A stretch of DNA of 64,000 bases, from the NCBI RefSeq assembly GCF_027580225.2, contig NC_073358.2:11734501-11798500 (forward strand), read 5' to 3'. This DNA is from Misgurnus anguillicaudatus (Eukaryota; Chordata; Actinopteri; Cypriniformes; Cobitidae). How positions within the stretch are numbered: position 1 is the first letter of the stretch; the number at the start of each line of letters is the position of its first letter. The notes below the pieces were generated by a model, which made no database searches, was not told where the DNA came from, and saw nothing but the letters and a program-made list of their open reading frames with translations. The position numbers and the translations under genes were made by a program. Shown one piece after another: positions 33,489-45,015 of the stretch.

Positions 33489-36400
33489 CTAAAGCATGGC
33501 AATGCTTTCTGGCGTACAGTTGAGGTGTGTGGAGGTGCTACTGCCTCCAGAAGACTTTAGGCTGCGGGCCCCACAACCCATTGCAACACCTTTCCCGATA
33601 CCACCCATGATGACCCCTGAACTCGGATGGTGATGTTCACTGCGTTTCATTAAGGCTGCCATTATGGTATCGCTGTTGACAGTGCCAAACTCATAGGTGA
33701 AGGTGCCATAGTAGACCAAAACCAGCACAGTAAAGACCCATTCACAGATAGCCGCGGCATGTTGTAACACAAAGCTCTCATGGACAAAGAAGATTCCACC
33801 TTGGATAGGAAGGATGACGTTAAGGAATTGTAATAATCCAGTTGAAATGAATGACACATTTCTGTCAAAGCAACAGTCAGCACCTGACAAGGGCTGCGTT
33901 CAAAACAGCCTACTTTCATACTGTATATTAGGCAAAAAGCGGTAGGTGAGGTGAGTAGTATGTCCGAATTTATAGCATTTCAAAAACAGTAGGCGAAAAG
34001 TACCCAGATGACCTATTACTTCTGGTAAGATCCTGAAGTGTTCATTCGATGAACACTTTGCTATCCCGTGAGCCCTTGGGAGAGGACCTATCCAACGAAG
34101 ATAATGATGGAGGGGCATTGTTTTCTTAAAAATACCCTGAAGATGGTCTTTTGACCAAAGCTTGGTGAGGTTATTAAAACCTGCTGCTAAAGGATTTAAG
34201 TGTGCAGACATCTTTATTTTTATAAAAAAAATGTCCAAAAGCGGAAACGCAGCTCTAATCTAATGCAAAAACATATATTAAACAGCTGTCTCTTGCGTTT
34301 AAAATAGCTTAACGTCATTCCAGTTAACGACTAACTTGTTGTTATAATAACGTATGCCACGTGATGTTTTAACATTGTGAAGGTAGTACATCTGAATTAA
34401 TTTATACTATCCATATTCATACTATATAGAATGTACTGTTTTAACTATTGATGACTAGGGACTTAATCTAATTCAGTACCTACTGTCATAGTATGTGATT
34501 TGGGTAGCAGCCAAGGTCTTGATGGTACAATCAACAAACTGAAATAATCCTTATAGTAAACATTGTCGCTTTACGTGTTTGTTTTTAATAGGAGTAACAC
34601 AGTTACTGTATGTACAGTAAATACTAGAGATTTACTGATCGATGGCTGATTTTACGCATGATCGGCCGGACCGGTAACCGGCCGGTCAGTCTCACAACAT
34701 TCCAATTCCGCGCCAGTCCTTTTGTTGCCAGTTGCGCAAGCAATAATGTTACGGCAACACGCACACTCTCAGTGGAAGTAGCTCCTGACCCCTCCAAACG
34801 TGATCCATTTTACATAAAGATTGCAATTGGAACTGCCTGTGCAGTCGGCCCGTGCCTATATTGATTTCTATCCCGCATCCGCAAATGACACGTTGATATT
34901 ATTCCACCAGTTCAACTACCCATGCGCAGGACTCTGATCAGGGGTGCGTTTTCCAAACAACAACAAAACTCGCTGCTGAACCACCATAGTACTATGAATA
35001 GTTTGAGAAACTAGCTTGTCACGACTGTTTCCAGAAAAAGTCACACTTTTTATAGTTTGGTCCTACAATTTATATGTAAAAATGTATTCATACTGACTAA
35101 CATGAACCAAGAGAAAACATTACAGTCTACAGCCGCCAGAGCGCGCTATATGCTGCTCTTTTATTTTCATGATTCAGTGATGTTAAGCTTGGAAGCTTGG
35201 TGAACTTGATTCTAGTTGGCTTGTTATGTTAATTTAGCCTTTTCAGCCTCCCAGGTATGTTCTGTATGCTATTGTTTACGTTAGCTGAATAACTGTTAAT
35301 ATGTTACATTAAAGCCGCTCTATGCATTTTCGGCGTTTTTGTCAAACAGCGACCCCTAGAGTCGCTGGAGAATACTTGCAACTGTCGTAATTTCCCACTC
35401 CCACTCTAGTACACCTCAGAAGATAATGACCAGGTAATGTTTCACAATTTCATACAAATATTAGGCTACTGCATAGTCTACTAAACTACAGATGATGGTA
35501 ATAGGATAATAAGAAGTTTATTCCAAGTGTAGAATGCATATAATAATAAAGTACCGCGTTTGCTGGCTTATAACGTTTTTACATGATTGCAGCTAAATCA
35601 CAAGTAAACAGTGTATAGTCTATGTCTACTGTATCATTTCATTTGTGTTCTTGTAAACATTACAAAATGCCATGCCAAAGTTAATTGTGTACGTTGCATT
35701 ATTTCATAACATTGTTCATTATAATGTCACTATACATGATTATTGCTATTTATCATAATAGTTTGCAAATTGTGCATGTTTACACTATTTTCAACCTCTA
35801 GACTTATTTATGTCCTGATAATTATGTGAGATATTGACAACTGTTGTCATGACAATCGCATGACATACTACAAGCAAGCGCAGCAACATACAACATAGAC
35901 CGCAAACAAGTTTACAAATAAGAGATTTACTTACTAGTCCATCAACAAGATCGCCAGATAAGCATCCCATCCAGTGCTGTCTTTTAGCTCACGCCAACGA
36001 GTAAAAACCTGACCGAGTGGGACTCTTGTCTGGTTCCTAACGCGGTCAGATTCTCTTTTCCTTTTCCTACTCTCTTCCGAAGGCGCGTTCTTAACTTTAA
36101 AATTGTTTAGCCTCATGTTTCAAATTCGCTCGTGCAGTTGTTGTTATAGCCTTGATCGACTTCATGCAGCGCTGCAAGAACCGACAGCCGGATGATGTCA
36201 AAGTGCCATCTCGGATCATTCTCGTGGTACTTTGACGCCATCCGGCTGTCGGTTCTTGCAGCGGCACACGAAGTCGAACAAGCCTAACGTGTGTGACGTC
36301 GTTGCCGTAAAGCAAGTTGTGATTCTCGCGGGATTAAGTCAGGGGCGGTTCTCTCAAGCTTGCATTGCTGGCTTTGCTAGCAGCGTCCTCCCGGAGCTTC

Positions 36401-39400
36401 AACAGGAGGATGATTCGCCCTACTATGACTTTGTTTACCACCAAAATAACTGCATAGTGTGTCTTTAATATGTACGTACACCTCTTCTGCCTTTTGTTCT
36501 GTGTGCTATTGTTTAGTTGCATAACTTGCCTTCTCAGAATACATGTCTGTTCTTGGGCTAGGCTTTTGTGATTTTTTTTTTAAATAAATGCGACTTATAG
36601 TCCAGTGCAACTTATATGTTTTTTTTCCTCTTCAGTATAAGTATAAGTCGCATTTTTGACTGATGCGACTTATACTCACGAGCAACTTATAGTCCGGAAA
36701 ATACGGTAACTTTGTCTGACATCCGTGGTTTGAACAATATTGGTTCAACAATATAGTTAAATCATGTCAAGTTTAGTACTAATTAATCTATCAGATCAAT
36801 TTAATGTCCGATTATTGCTGTTAATAACGTATTGCATCTGACTGCTATTGTTGTCGTGTTTTAGTTGTGTTATTTCAAGATATTTTATTGATTTGCAAGT
36901 TTCATTCTTTGTCACTTATCCCAGGGATACCCCAGGGTCTTAAAAGGCAGAGTAGGCAGGTTTAAGTCTAAAAAAGTCTAAAACACCTTTTTTTCAAATT
37001 TGTTTAAACTGTCTTTATATACCAAAACATAAGGGTAACACTTTATTATAATGTTCATTAGTTAACATTAGTTAACTACATTAGTTAACATGAACTAATG
37101 ATGAACTGCACTTATGCAGCATTTATTAATCTTTATTAAAGTTAATTTTAACAATTACTAATACTTTATTAAAATTTGGTTAACGTTAGTTAATGCACCG
37201 TGAACTAACATGAACAAACAATGAACAGCTTTATTTCTATTAACTAACATTAACAAAGATGAATAAATACTTTAACAAATGTATTGCTCATGGTTTGTTC
37301 ATGTTGGATAATGCATTAACTAATGTTAACTAATGAACATTATAATAAAGTGTTACCAACATAAGTAAAATGTAAGTACTCTGAAAAAGAGAGTATAAAA
37401 ATCGAGTGTCTGTAGACCTCTCACCACGTTTTAAACACAGCTAATTTTTCCATTTCCATTCACTTCACCCCCTCCCTTCTGGGTTTCTTCTAAAGCCACG
37501 CCCCAAAAACACATGAACACGCGACGCTGACCGGCTCTGCTGGGAGAAGCATTTACCTCAGACGAGCGAAGAGGAAGGAGCGCGGTGCATGTAGTAACAT
37601 CATGTCACAATCACATGTAATAATACACCTAACTTTATCACTAGGGACGCACTCACATTATCCAAACCAAACCATGCCCCAGCGCGATTGTCACCCCTCC
37701 CTACTCCCTCAGGTGCACGCACTCACACTTTACTTTTAATCGATCCGAGTCCAGGCGCGCGTTCGTCATTAAGATGCGATTGTTTTGAAAAAAGCAGGAA
37801 GTAAAGCTCTCTCTTAACACTGGAACCCACCGTAATGATAAGTCTGTGTTTTTTATTTGGAGTCGTTTGGTGTGTGATTACAGACAGCCCTCTCACATGT
37901 CATCATATTGCTTAGTTGATCTGTCACGTGTGCAGCTCATACATTCATGTAACCCCGCTGCTCGCATCAAAAGGTTTTTACGGAGGCAGATGAAAGTGAG
38001 TGGTCACGCAACTGACGTCTTTACCTTTTGAATCGCGCTCATGCGCGATTGCGCTCACACCACAGCCTTCCGCGCCTGAGCCCAAGTGAACCACGCTAAG
38101 GCCCACCTCTGCAACCTGGCCGTGGCGCAATTAACCAATCCGCGCACGGGCGCAGAACAGAGCGATCACAATAGTCAAACAAACCAGGCTTTGGGGGTCA
38201 AACACGCCTTAGCGCGGTTTGGTTTGGATAGTGTGAGTGAGGCTTATGAATATAAACAAATACGATAGCTTTAAGTACTCACTATTAGGCTAGCATATCG
38301 ATACTGGTAAAGTTTAAAATATATTTTGTTTGATTCGGTAACAAACGAGCTAGTTATATTTATAACACAAAGCTAAAAACAGGTTGCATTGATACAACTT
38401 TTTTATTACCATCAGTTACACTGTGATGAAGGTGAATTTCGTGGAAGATTCATAATATATACAGTGTTTTGCATGTAAGAGTTTCCGTGATGAAAGCATT
38501 ATTGACTCTGATGAGGATTACACTCCGGAGACAATACCGCTACCACATCGTCGACTCGAGGAAAAGCCACGTGATATTTAACTCTTGTTTGATTTCTTCG
38601 TTTATTCCTTTTTGCCCCATTTGCCTTCGCTGACTGCATATGCAGGTACTGTGAGTTCTGAATGCTCTTTCTCTGCGGTAGTTTTGCTCTTCCTAGAGTG
38701 CCTCATGCACGTTCAAATCAATCAGGTGTGCGCATGTGTGGGCAGATCCCGTAGCAACAGGGGTGGTGCCATGGTCGCAAGAGAGAGTGATAGTTGTTTA
38801 GTCAATCTTTAGTTTAGTCCCGAATGGAAATAATTAGCTGTGTTTAAAACAGTTGTGAAAGGTCTACAGACACTCGACTTTTATACTCTCTTTTTCAGAG
38901 TACTTACATTTTAATTATGTATTGGTATATAAAGACAGTTTAAACAAATTTGTAAAAATGTTTTTTAGATAATTCCTGCCTATCCTGCCTTTAAAGCTCG
39001 TAGCTCTGTGCACATGCACATTTTTAAAAAATGACAAACTAAATGCTTACAAACTAATTGCATGAAATAGACATTGTATTTATTTAAAATGACGGATATA
39101 GAATGCACTGCATGTTGCTTGCTTATTTTGTTCGACAGCATGATCAATCTAAGTCTACAGCAGTGGCAAGGCCAGAAATGTTAAACTGAGTACACCTTGA
39201 TGAAATAGTGTGGACCTTAGTTCCTTCTCTCAAATTACATAATTTTACATAGTAGGCTAGTGGTTAAAGGCGGAGTCCATGATGTTTGAAAGCCAATGTT
39301 GATATTTGAAATCACCTAAACAAACACGCCCCTACCCCAATAGAATCTGGACCTTCTGTTTATAGACCCGCCCCACACATACGCAACCCGGCAAGGATGT

Positions 39401-42400
39401 CGGTTAGTAGACACGCTCCTTACTGCTTATTGGCTATAAGTGTGTTTTGGTAGTCGGCCCGTCTCCTTTTCCAAAGCGTTTTTCAAACATTGTGGACTCC
39501 GCCTTTAAACGGATTACATTACGTTATTTAAGTCATTGATTAAATAATTTTCGGATCAACAACAAAAAATGGAAATGTCTTCTTCATTCTATAAATTAAA
39601 TATAATTATTCTTTTTAAAGCTACAGACGTGATTTTCTTGTGCTGCCTCTCAATGGAGACCACAACTTAAACTGCCGCTTTCTTGCCCGGTAGATCACTT
39701 AGTCTGATAGTCTGAAAACTATCAATAGCAGTGCTCAATAATATCTTTTGTTTATACCACAGCTCACAACCCCATACTCATTATTGTATACAACACAAAT
39801 GACAACTGCAATTCATAAACACTCATGAATTCTTGGTAAGGATACTGAGAACAAGTGATATCAGAGCTCCAGCTGAAAGAGCGACACGCACATGAGCCAT
39901 CCAGTAGTCCAGCATGGTCTCTGCTATACGGTACGTCAAAACACACTGCAGGCACACAAACAGCAGACCTGCTGGAAACGCCACACCAGCTCCCACATAA
40001 TGAAGAGTCTTGGCATGATCAACCTAAAATACAACAAAGAGTGGAACTATAATATAATTTACTGTTTTATATCATGAGCTAAGGCCATAAGTTCAGATTT
40101 GCTGACCTGAAAGTTGCCCACCATGACCAGACCAAGGGCATTAATGCACCCAGACACCAAAGCACTTGTGTTGGTCCAACAGTGATGGCTATGCTCAATC
40201 ACTTGAGCATAACGCAGCATGCACACCATAACCACTGCAGGGACAGAATGTAAGGAAGGAAGGAGAAAGGGAACAATAAATACGGTAAGACTATCATGCT
40301 GGGAATATTGTACTAATTACATTTATTTAGTCAGAACATATGTTCATCTGTCTAGAAAGATTAGGTTAAAATGACTATAGTCATTGTGAAGGAAAATATA
40401 TTTTATAAACACAAATACACTTCATAAATAGAAATATAATAAAAATATACACAAAATATATGCCAAAATTGAAAATTCAATAAAAACTTGAGAAACCTAA
40501 AAATCAGATATGGGACCAAGTCACACAAGTCTCAAGTAAGTCTCAAGTCTGAACCTTCAAGTCTCAAGTAAGTCCCAAGTATTTTTTTTCTTGGTCAAGT
40601 CACAGGCTATATCAAGTCAAGTCAAGTCCTGTAGTAGGTCAAGTCAAGTCACCTTATTATTGCAATTTTACCTGCAGAATCTGATCTTAATAAAGTGAAA
40701 AGACAAGATATAAGTAACTGTCAGTAAATTACAATAATTTGGATTTGCATCGTAAATACTCATGTTCAGTATAATAGTGGGTTAAGCCATGACGCGTTGG
40801 CTCCATATTGCTGCAAAAGTTAATTACAATATAATAAATTACCTGCAGAATCTGATCTTAATAAAGTGAAAAGACAAGATATAAGTAACTGTCAGTAAAT
40901 TACAATAATTTGGATTTGGATTTATAACTCGTCTTATTACCTTAACTAAGAATTGTTGATACATCCCTCCACCATCTGTGCGCGTGCACGCAAGCGCTGA
41001 AGCGTGCTGCGACACTTCGATAGCATTTAGCTTAGCCCCATTCACTCAATGGAACCACTCAGAGACAAAGCCAGAAGTGACCAAAAACATCAACGTTTTT
41101 CCTATTTAAGACGAGTAGTTATACGAGCAAGTTTGGTGGTACAAAATAAATCGTAGCGCTTTTCTAAGCGGATTTAAAAGAGGAACTATATTTTATGGCG
41201 TAATAGCACTTTTGGGAGTACTTCGACTCGCCTGAAAAGTCCGCTCCCCTTCTCCCTCTCATAATGGGAGAGGGAGGGTGTTACTGCGCCGAGTTGAAGT
41301 ACTCCCAAAAGTGCTACCACGCCACAAAATATAGTTCCTCTTCCAAATCCGCCCAGAAAAGCGCCACACCTTACCCCGTACCACCAAACTTGCTCGTACA
41401 ACCACTCGTCCCAATCAGGAAAAACGTTGATGTGTTTGGTCATTTCTGGCTTTGTCTCTGATTGGTACCATTGAGTGAATGGGGCTAAGCTAAATGCTAT
41501 CGAAGTGTCGCAGCGCGCTCCAGCACTTACGTGCATGCACACAGATGATAGAGGGATGTATCAACTCTTCTTAGTTAAGGTAATAACATAGTTTAATATT
41601 GAAAATGAGTAGACTATTCCTTTAAGAACACCCCTTCAAGTAAAGTGTTACGTTTAATCTTTTTGAAAGGAACAGATATTGCTAAAATCAAGTATCACAG
41701 TGACCACTTCATCAAGTTAACCTCATGTTAACACTTGATATATTAAAGGGGCCATGGCACAAGACTTTTGTTAAGATGTCAAATAAATCTTTGGTTTCCC
41801 CAGAGCACATATGTGAAGTTTTAGCCTTAAAATACCATATAAATAATTTATTATATTATGTTAAAATTGCCACTTTGTAGGTGTGTGCAAAAATGTGCCG
41901 TTTTGGGTGTGTCCTTTAAAATTCAAACACTGACCACAATGATGGTGGTTTGTTGCAATTCAAACTCAATTGTGCTTTTCTCTGCACTAAATGGCAGTGC
42001 TGTGGTTGGATAGTGCAGATTAAGGGGTGGTATTATTATAATAAGAGCTCCTTATGACATCATAAGGAGAGCCAAATTTCAACAACCTATTTTTCATGTG
42101 CTTGTAGAGAATGGTTTACCGAAACTAAGTTACTGGGTTGATCTTCTTCACATTTTCTAGGTTGATAGAAAAAGTCAGATTTTCATGCCCTTTAATCAAT
42201 GTATTAACCAGCGGTTCTGATGAATTTGTAAGAAACGTAAAGGCAATTGCTCAGATGTAAGAGCACGACCACAAAGGTTTATAATCACACAAGTATTAGG
42301 ATTGAAATATGTCAAAAATGAATGCAAAGAAAAAATATTCTGTTAAATAAATGCACGTGGATATGACAAAAATCCATTCTGGGTCTCACAATCATCTTCC

Positions 42401-45015
42401 AACATAGATGTAACTCCCTACAAATGAATATGCAACACCATCATTTACAGGATCCTCCGTAAAATGATATCAAATTGGCTTTACAAGGTTGGAATGTTAG
42501 TGTAATATATAAAATATATAAGTAGTAAGTCAAAATGACTTGCACTGGCAATTTGATTATAACTTAGACTAATTTTTTTGTACAGTATACGTAATAAAAA
42601 TGTGCGCAATGAATAAATGTACTAAATTAACTACAACATAGTTAAACACCACTACTAAAATGGGGAGGAGACAGCAAGAAACTGAGTTTACAGAATTAAA
42701 CCTGCTCCCGACCAGGTTAGGTTTACAGACCAAGTTACCCTGGAAACAGACTCGGAGTATAAGAGTTATCTTTCTTTCTGAAACAGGCATGATTTACCCC
42801 ACTGTCTCATGTTTAACATACCTCCCATTCTGAAACGGAAAACCCAGAGTTTCCCTCATTTCGGGGAACATACTCAGAGTTTTCACCTAACCTCCTTTCT
42901 GAAACAGGCCCCTGATTTAACTTATCAGCTTACCATGGCTGCTAGTCCCTTTGTTGAAAAACAGGTCGCAACAAAAACTTTTGAATCTGTCTTTATGGAC
43001 CAACTGATTTCTGAACAGCATCTAAACAGCATACTGAGTAACTCTAAGAGAGACGGTGGATGGCATTCAAAGCCACTTGGCCATGATGGAATCCCTACAT
43101 TTGTCAATGAAATTATCAACTTCATTTTATTTTTCAATTTGACAGGGATGATGCCTTATCACCCTTAAAATGAAAATAATTTTTTTTCATTTTATTTTCA
43201 ACTTGGGCACATATTTTGCAAGTTTTTTATAATGAAATTAATCTGGTTTTAATTTGTATCATTTAAATGATTTTTTTATAATGAAATTAATCTGGTTTTA
43301 ATTTGTATCATTTAAATGATTTATTTCAAATTGGCAGAAAATATCTTCCACACATGATTGATTACGTTATTCTTACCCATGAAAGCCCCAACATTGCCAA
43401 TCAAACTGAAGAGGCAGCTCTCTGGTGGATAGCAACCACATTTACTGTCAAAGAAAACAAAATAAAATCATAACAAGTGGGTGCAAAGCAGCACAAGTAA
43501 AAGAAGAATCGCATTATAGTCATTCTGTGGTATGCCTGAGAAATGTACAGCAACAAACAATCACCTGATAAGCGGGATGTCTTGAAGAGTGCAGCAGGTC
43601 TTTGGAAAGCCCCTCTTCGCTGTTTCCTCTGTACATGTCAAATTGTATGACCTACAATACACAAAACTAACCATATAATACTGAAGTATAAAATACACAT
43701 GACGACTCTGATTAAGATTTGGCATTCAACTTACCAGTTCTCAACGGGACAGACATGATGGTTCATTACTGCCATGGCATAACTACAGATCAGACATAAA
43801 TGATGAGGAATGTTAAAGTTAGTGCTATATTGTGATTTCAGCTCATGTGGAACTGAACCAACAATGTTTGAGCTAGTAGTAGTCTAGCTTCTTATCTATT
43901 GGACCAACACCAGCTACAAAAAAATGCTGTTCTGGTACAATAGTACAATGATGTATCGGACAGTCCCTTACAAAATAGTTTCATTTTAGTAACCTTTTTT
44001 TTTTTTGTAGTAAAATCAAAGTAGCCACAAATTTACTATGGTATCACCACAATATACCTAGTGTACAGGAATATATACCATGGTACTAAAACAATTTTCA
44101 TGGTATTTCAGGGAACTCTAAAAAATTATTTGTACCAATGAATTAAAGATATTAGTTTAGGTTGAAATAATCATGTTGGTACCATGATACCTTAACAAAA
44201 AGCCATGATATGTTAATTATTAAAAAGTGCCCCGGTTATAAACACATGTATGGTTTAATAACACTGGGATTGAAAATATGAATGTAAAAATAAAAACAGT
44301 ACAAATGTCATAGTTTAACTAAACTTTAAAAAAAATAAATAATCTGAGGCTAATGGAAACCTATTCTATTACCGCTGCAACAAGGTAAACATGATCAAAA
44401 CAAGGCTTCAATCAGTAGATTATAAAATTATGTAAAACAAAAGATGAGAGTTATAAACGCACACAGACAGCAGGTGGAGGTATATGGTAACATAAATAAA
44501 GAATAATACAAAAAACATACTAATATAAGGTAGATCAAAATAAAGGCGATCTAAGAGGTAAGAATGTGTGACTGGGAAACAAAAAATTCTCACAGAAAAA
44601 ACTATAGAAGCTACCATAGTATTTACTATAGTAAACTGTTGTAATATTTTTTAACAAAATGGCGGCCTCCAAAGGTTAAAATGAGTATTACATGGTGGGG
44701 TTTTAAAGTAATTAAAATATTTTATGTGTTTCTATCAATGAATTTTAGTACTTGACGGCAAATATAAAGTTTTAAAGCATACAAGTCTTTATAGTTGGGG
44801 TATCTATTAATAGGGATGTATAATTTTTTGATCACAGCTTTATAAAAAATATTTACTGTTTTACTCCCTAGTAAACATGTATGTACTTTTACACAAACAT
44901 CATCCCACTTTTGACATTTGAATATCACAATATTTTAAAAAAATATTTACACAATCCATATCCCAGTGATGGAGAAGGCAGACAGGCTGACAGGCAAAAC
45001 AATCCAGGCAGTCAT
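33489..45015 (-). CDS. tmem150a: Transmembrane protein 150A, seven coding exons
   Basis: Coding exons on the minus strand: 45015-44951, 43782-43735, 43651-43565, 43444-43377, 40234-40107, 40023-39846, 33799-33489. All have GT donors and AG acceptors and their phases agree, giving 294 residues (human about 271). Recognisable blocks are [20 protein letters not shown], the [12 protein letters not shown] start of the first loop, [56 protein letters not shown] and the C-terminal [19 protein letters not shown]. The family (DRAM/TMEM150/FRAG1) is six-pass; TMEM150A is known to act at the plasma membrane with the PI4KIIIalpha complex in PI(4,5)P2 homeostasis. The last intron, about 6 kb, and the 40235-43376 intron carry many transposons. 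I could not place the poly(A) site. Confidence 0.93.
33892..34513. mobile_element. MITE-like repeat in tmem150a last intron
   Basis: Left GGCTGCGTTCAAAACAGCCT with CATACTGTA and right TACTGTCATAGTATGTGATT with TGGGTAGCAGCC are roughly inverted. Termini are diverged and the boundaries approximate. Confidence 0.5.
34514..35311. other. tmem150a intron sequence, no gene seen
   Basis: It contains a short palindromic GGCCGGACCGGTAACCGGCC tract near 34671-34690, which may be part of an old hAT-like repeat. Otherwise unassigned. Confidence 0.35.
35316..36462. mobile_element. TTAA-flanked element with exon-like ORF and hairpin
   Basis: TTAA near 35312 begins AGCCGCTCTATGCATTTT, and the far end reads TGCATAGTGTGTCTTTAA, an inverted approximate match. 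The minus-strand frame 36116-35934 encodes [19 protein letters not shown] and ends LLMD, followed by a donor-like GTAAGT. A near-perfect hairpin lies at 36170-36263. Both ends are diverged, so the exact limits are provisional. Confidence 0.5.
36170..36263. repeat. Hairpin: 35-bp arms, 33 matching, 24-base loop
   Basis: The arm CGCTGCAAGAACCGACAGCC+GGAT is repeated in inverse orientation (ATCCGGCTGTCGGTTCTTGC+AGCG). Confidence 0.9.
36550..36715. repeat. Dispersed repeat end (GCGACTTATAGTCC type)
   Basis: GCGACTTATAGTCCAGTGCA, AAGTATAAGTCGCATTTTTG and GCAACTTATAGTCCGGAAAA followed by TACGGTA recur in direct and inverse orientation. I recognise this word set from many fish sequences but cannot name the family. 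Confidence 0.5.
36942..38995. mobile_element. About 2.05-kb element with roughly 230-bp inverted ends, TTAA context
   Basis: The left arm begins AAGGCAGAGTAGGCAGG and the right arm ends CCTGCCTATCCTGCCTTTAA. Both contain CAAATTTGTTTAAACTGTCT, AGTGTCTGTAGACC and CTCTTTTTCAGAGTAC blocks in opposite orientation. TTAA-like sites flank it. A hAT MITE has inserted into the left arm. Internal open frames are short and unconvincing. Confidence 0.72.
37034..37357. mobile_element. 324-bp hAT-type MITE with exact 8-bp duplication
   Basis: Inverted ends GGTAACACTTTATTATAATG and the complement. AACATAAG occurs exactly at 37026-37033 and 37358-37365. The interior is rich in TTAGTTAACATTAGTTAA words. Fragments of the same family lie near 28195-28300 and 51125-51275. 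Confidence 0.9.
39268..39504. mobile_element. 237-bp TTAA-flanked MITE, copy 1
   Basis: TTAA at 39264-39267 and 39505-39508. Ends AGGCGGAGTCCATGATGTTT and AAACATTGTGGACTCCGCCT are inverted. A second copy is at 59536-59751. It lies in the last tmem150a intron. Confidence 0.88.
40671..40920. repeat. 80-bp direct duplication, 170 bp apart
   Basis: TTACCTGCAGAATCTGATCT through CAATAATTTGGATTTG occurs at 40671-40750 and 40841-40920 almost unchanged. Just upstream (40517-40660) is an AAGTCTCAAGT/CAAGTCAAGT simple repeat. The second copy abuts the fold-back MITE at 40926. Confidence 0.85.
40926..41625. mobile_element. Fold-back MITE in tmem150a intron with one T-to-C biased arm
   Basis: The two halves are inverted copies around about 41270: CTTAACTAAGAA...GACACTTCGATAGC on the left against GCTATCGAAGTGTC...TTCTTAGTTAAG on the right, with an inner pair containing GCAAGTTTGGTGGTAC. 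The right inner arm (41314-41420) differs from both the left arm and the copy at 31588-32040 almost only by T-to-C changes. The minus-strand open frame 41186-41542 is arm sequence, not a gene. Confidence 0.85.
42356..42912. repeat. Inverted partial copy of the 46.2-kb repeat family
   Basis: Its reverse complement matches 46221-46850: CTGAAACAGGCCCC, CAGAGTTTTCACCTAACC, GGTTAGGTTTACAGACCAAG and ACAGGATCCTCC blocks. The adjoining frame 42934-43168, starting [11 protein letters not shown], may be a vestige of a Harbinger-type gene, but this is weak. Confidence 0.65.

Noticed and set aside
41186..41542. 118-codon minus-strand frame
   Set aside because: It lies entirely in the arms of the fold-back MITE and exists partly because of the T-to-C changes.
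42934..43168. Frame starting [11 protein letters not shown] as a host gene
   Set aside because: It follows a dispersed repeat, is short and has no splice support; at best a transposon vestige.
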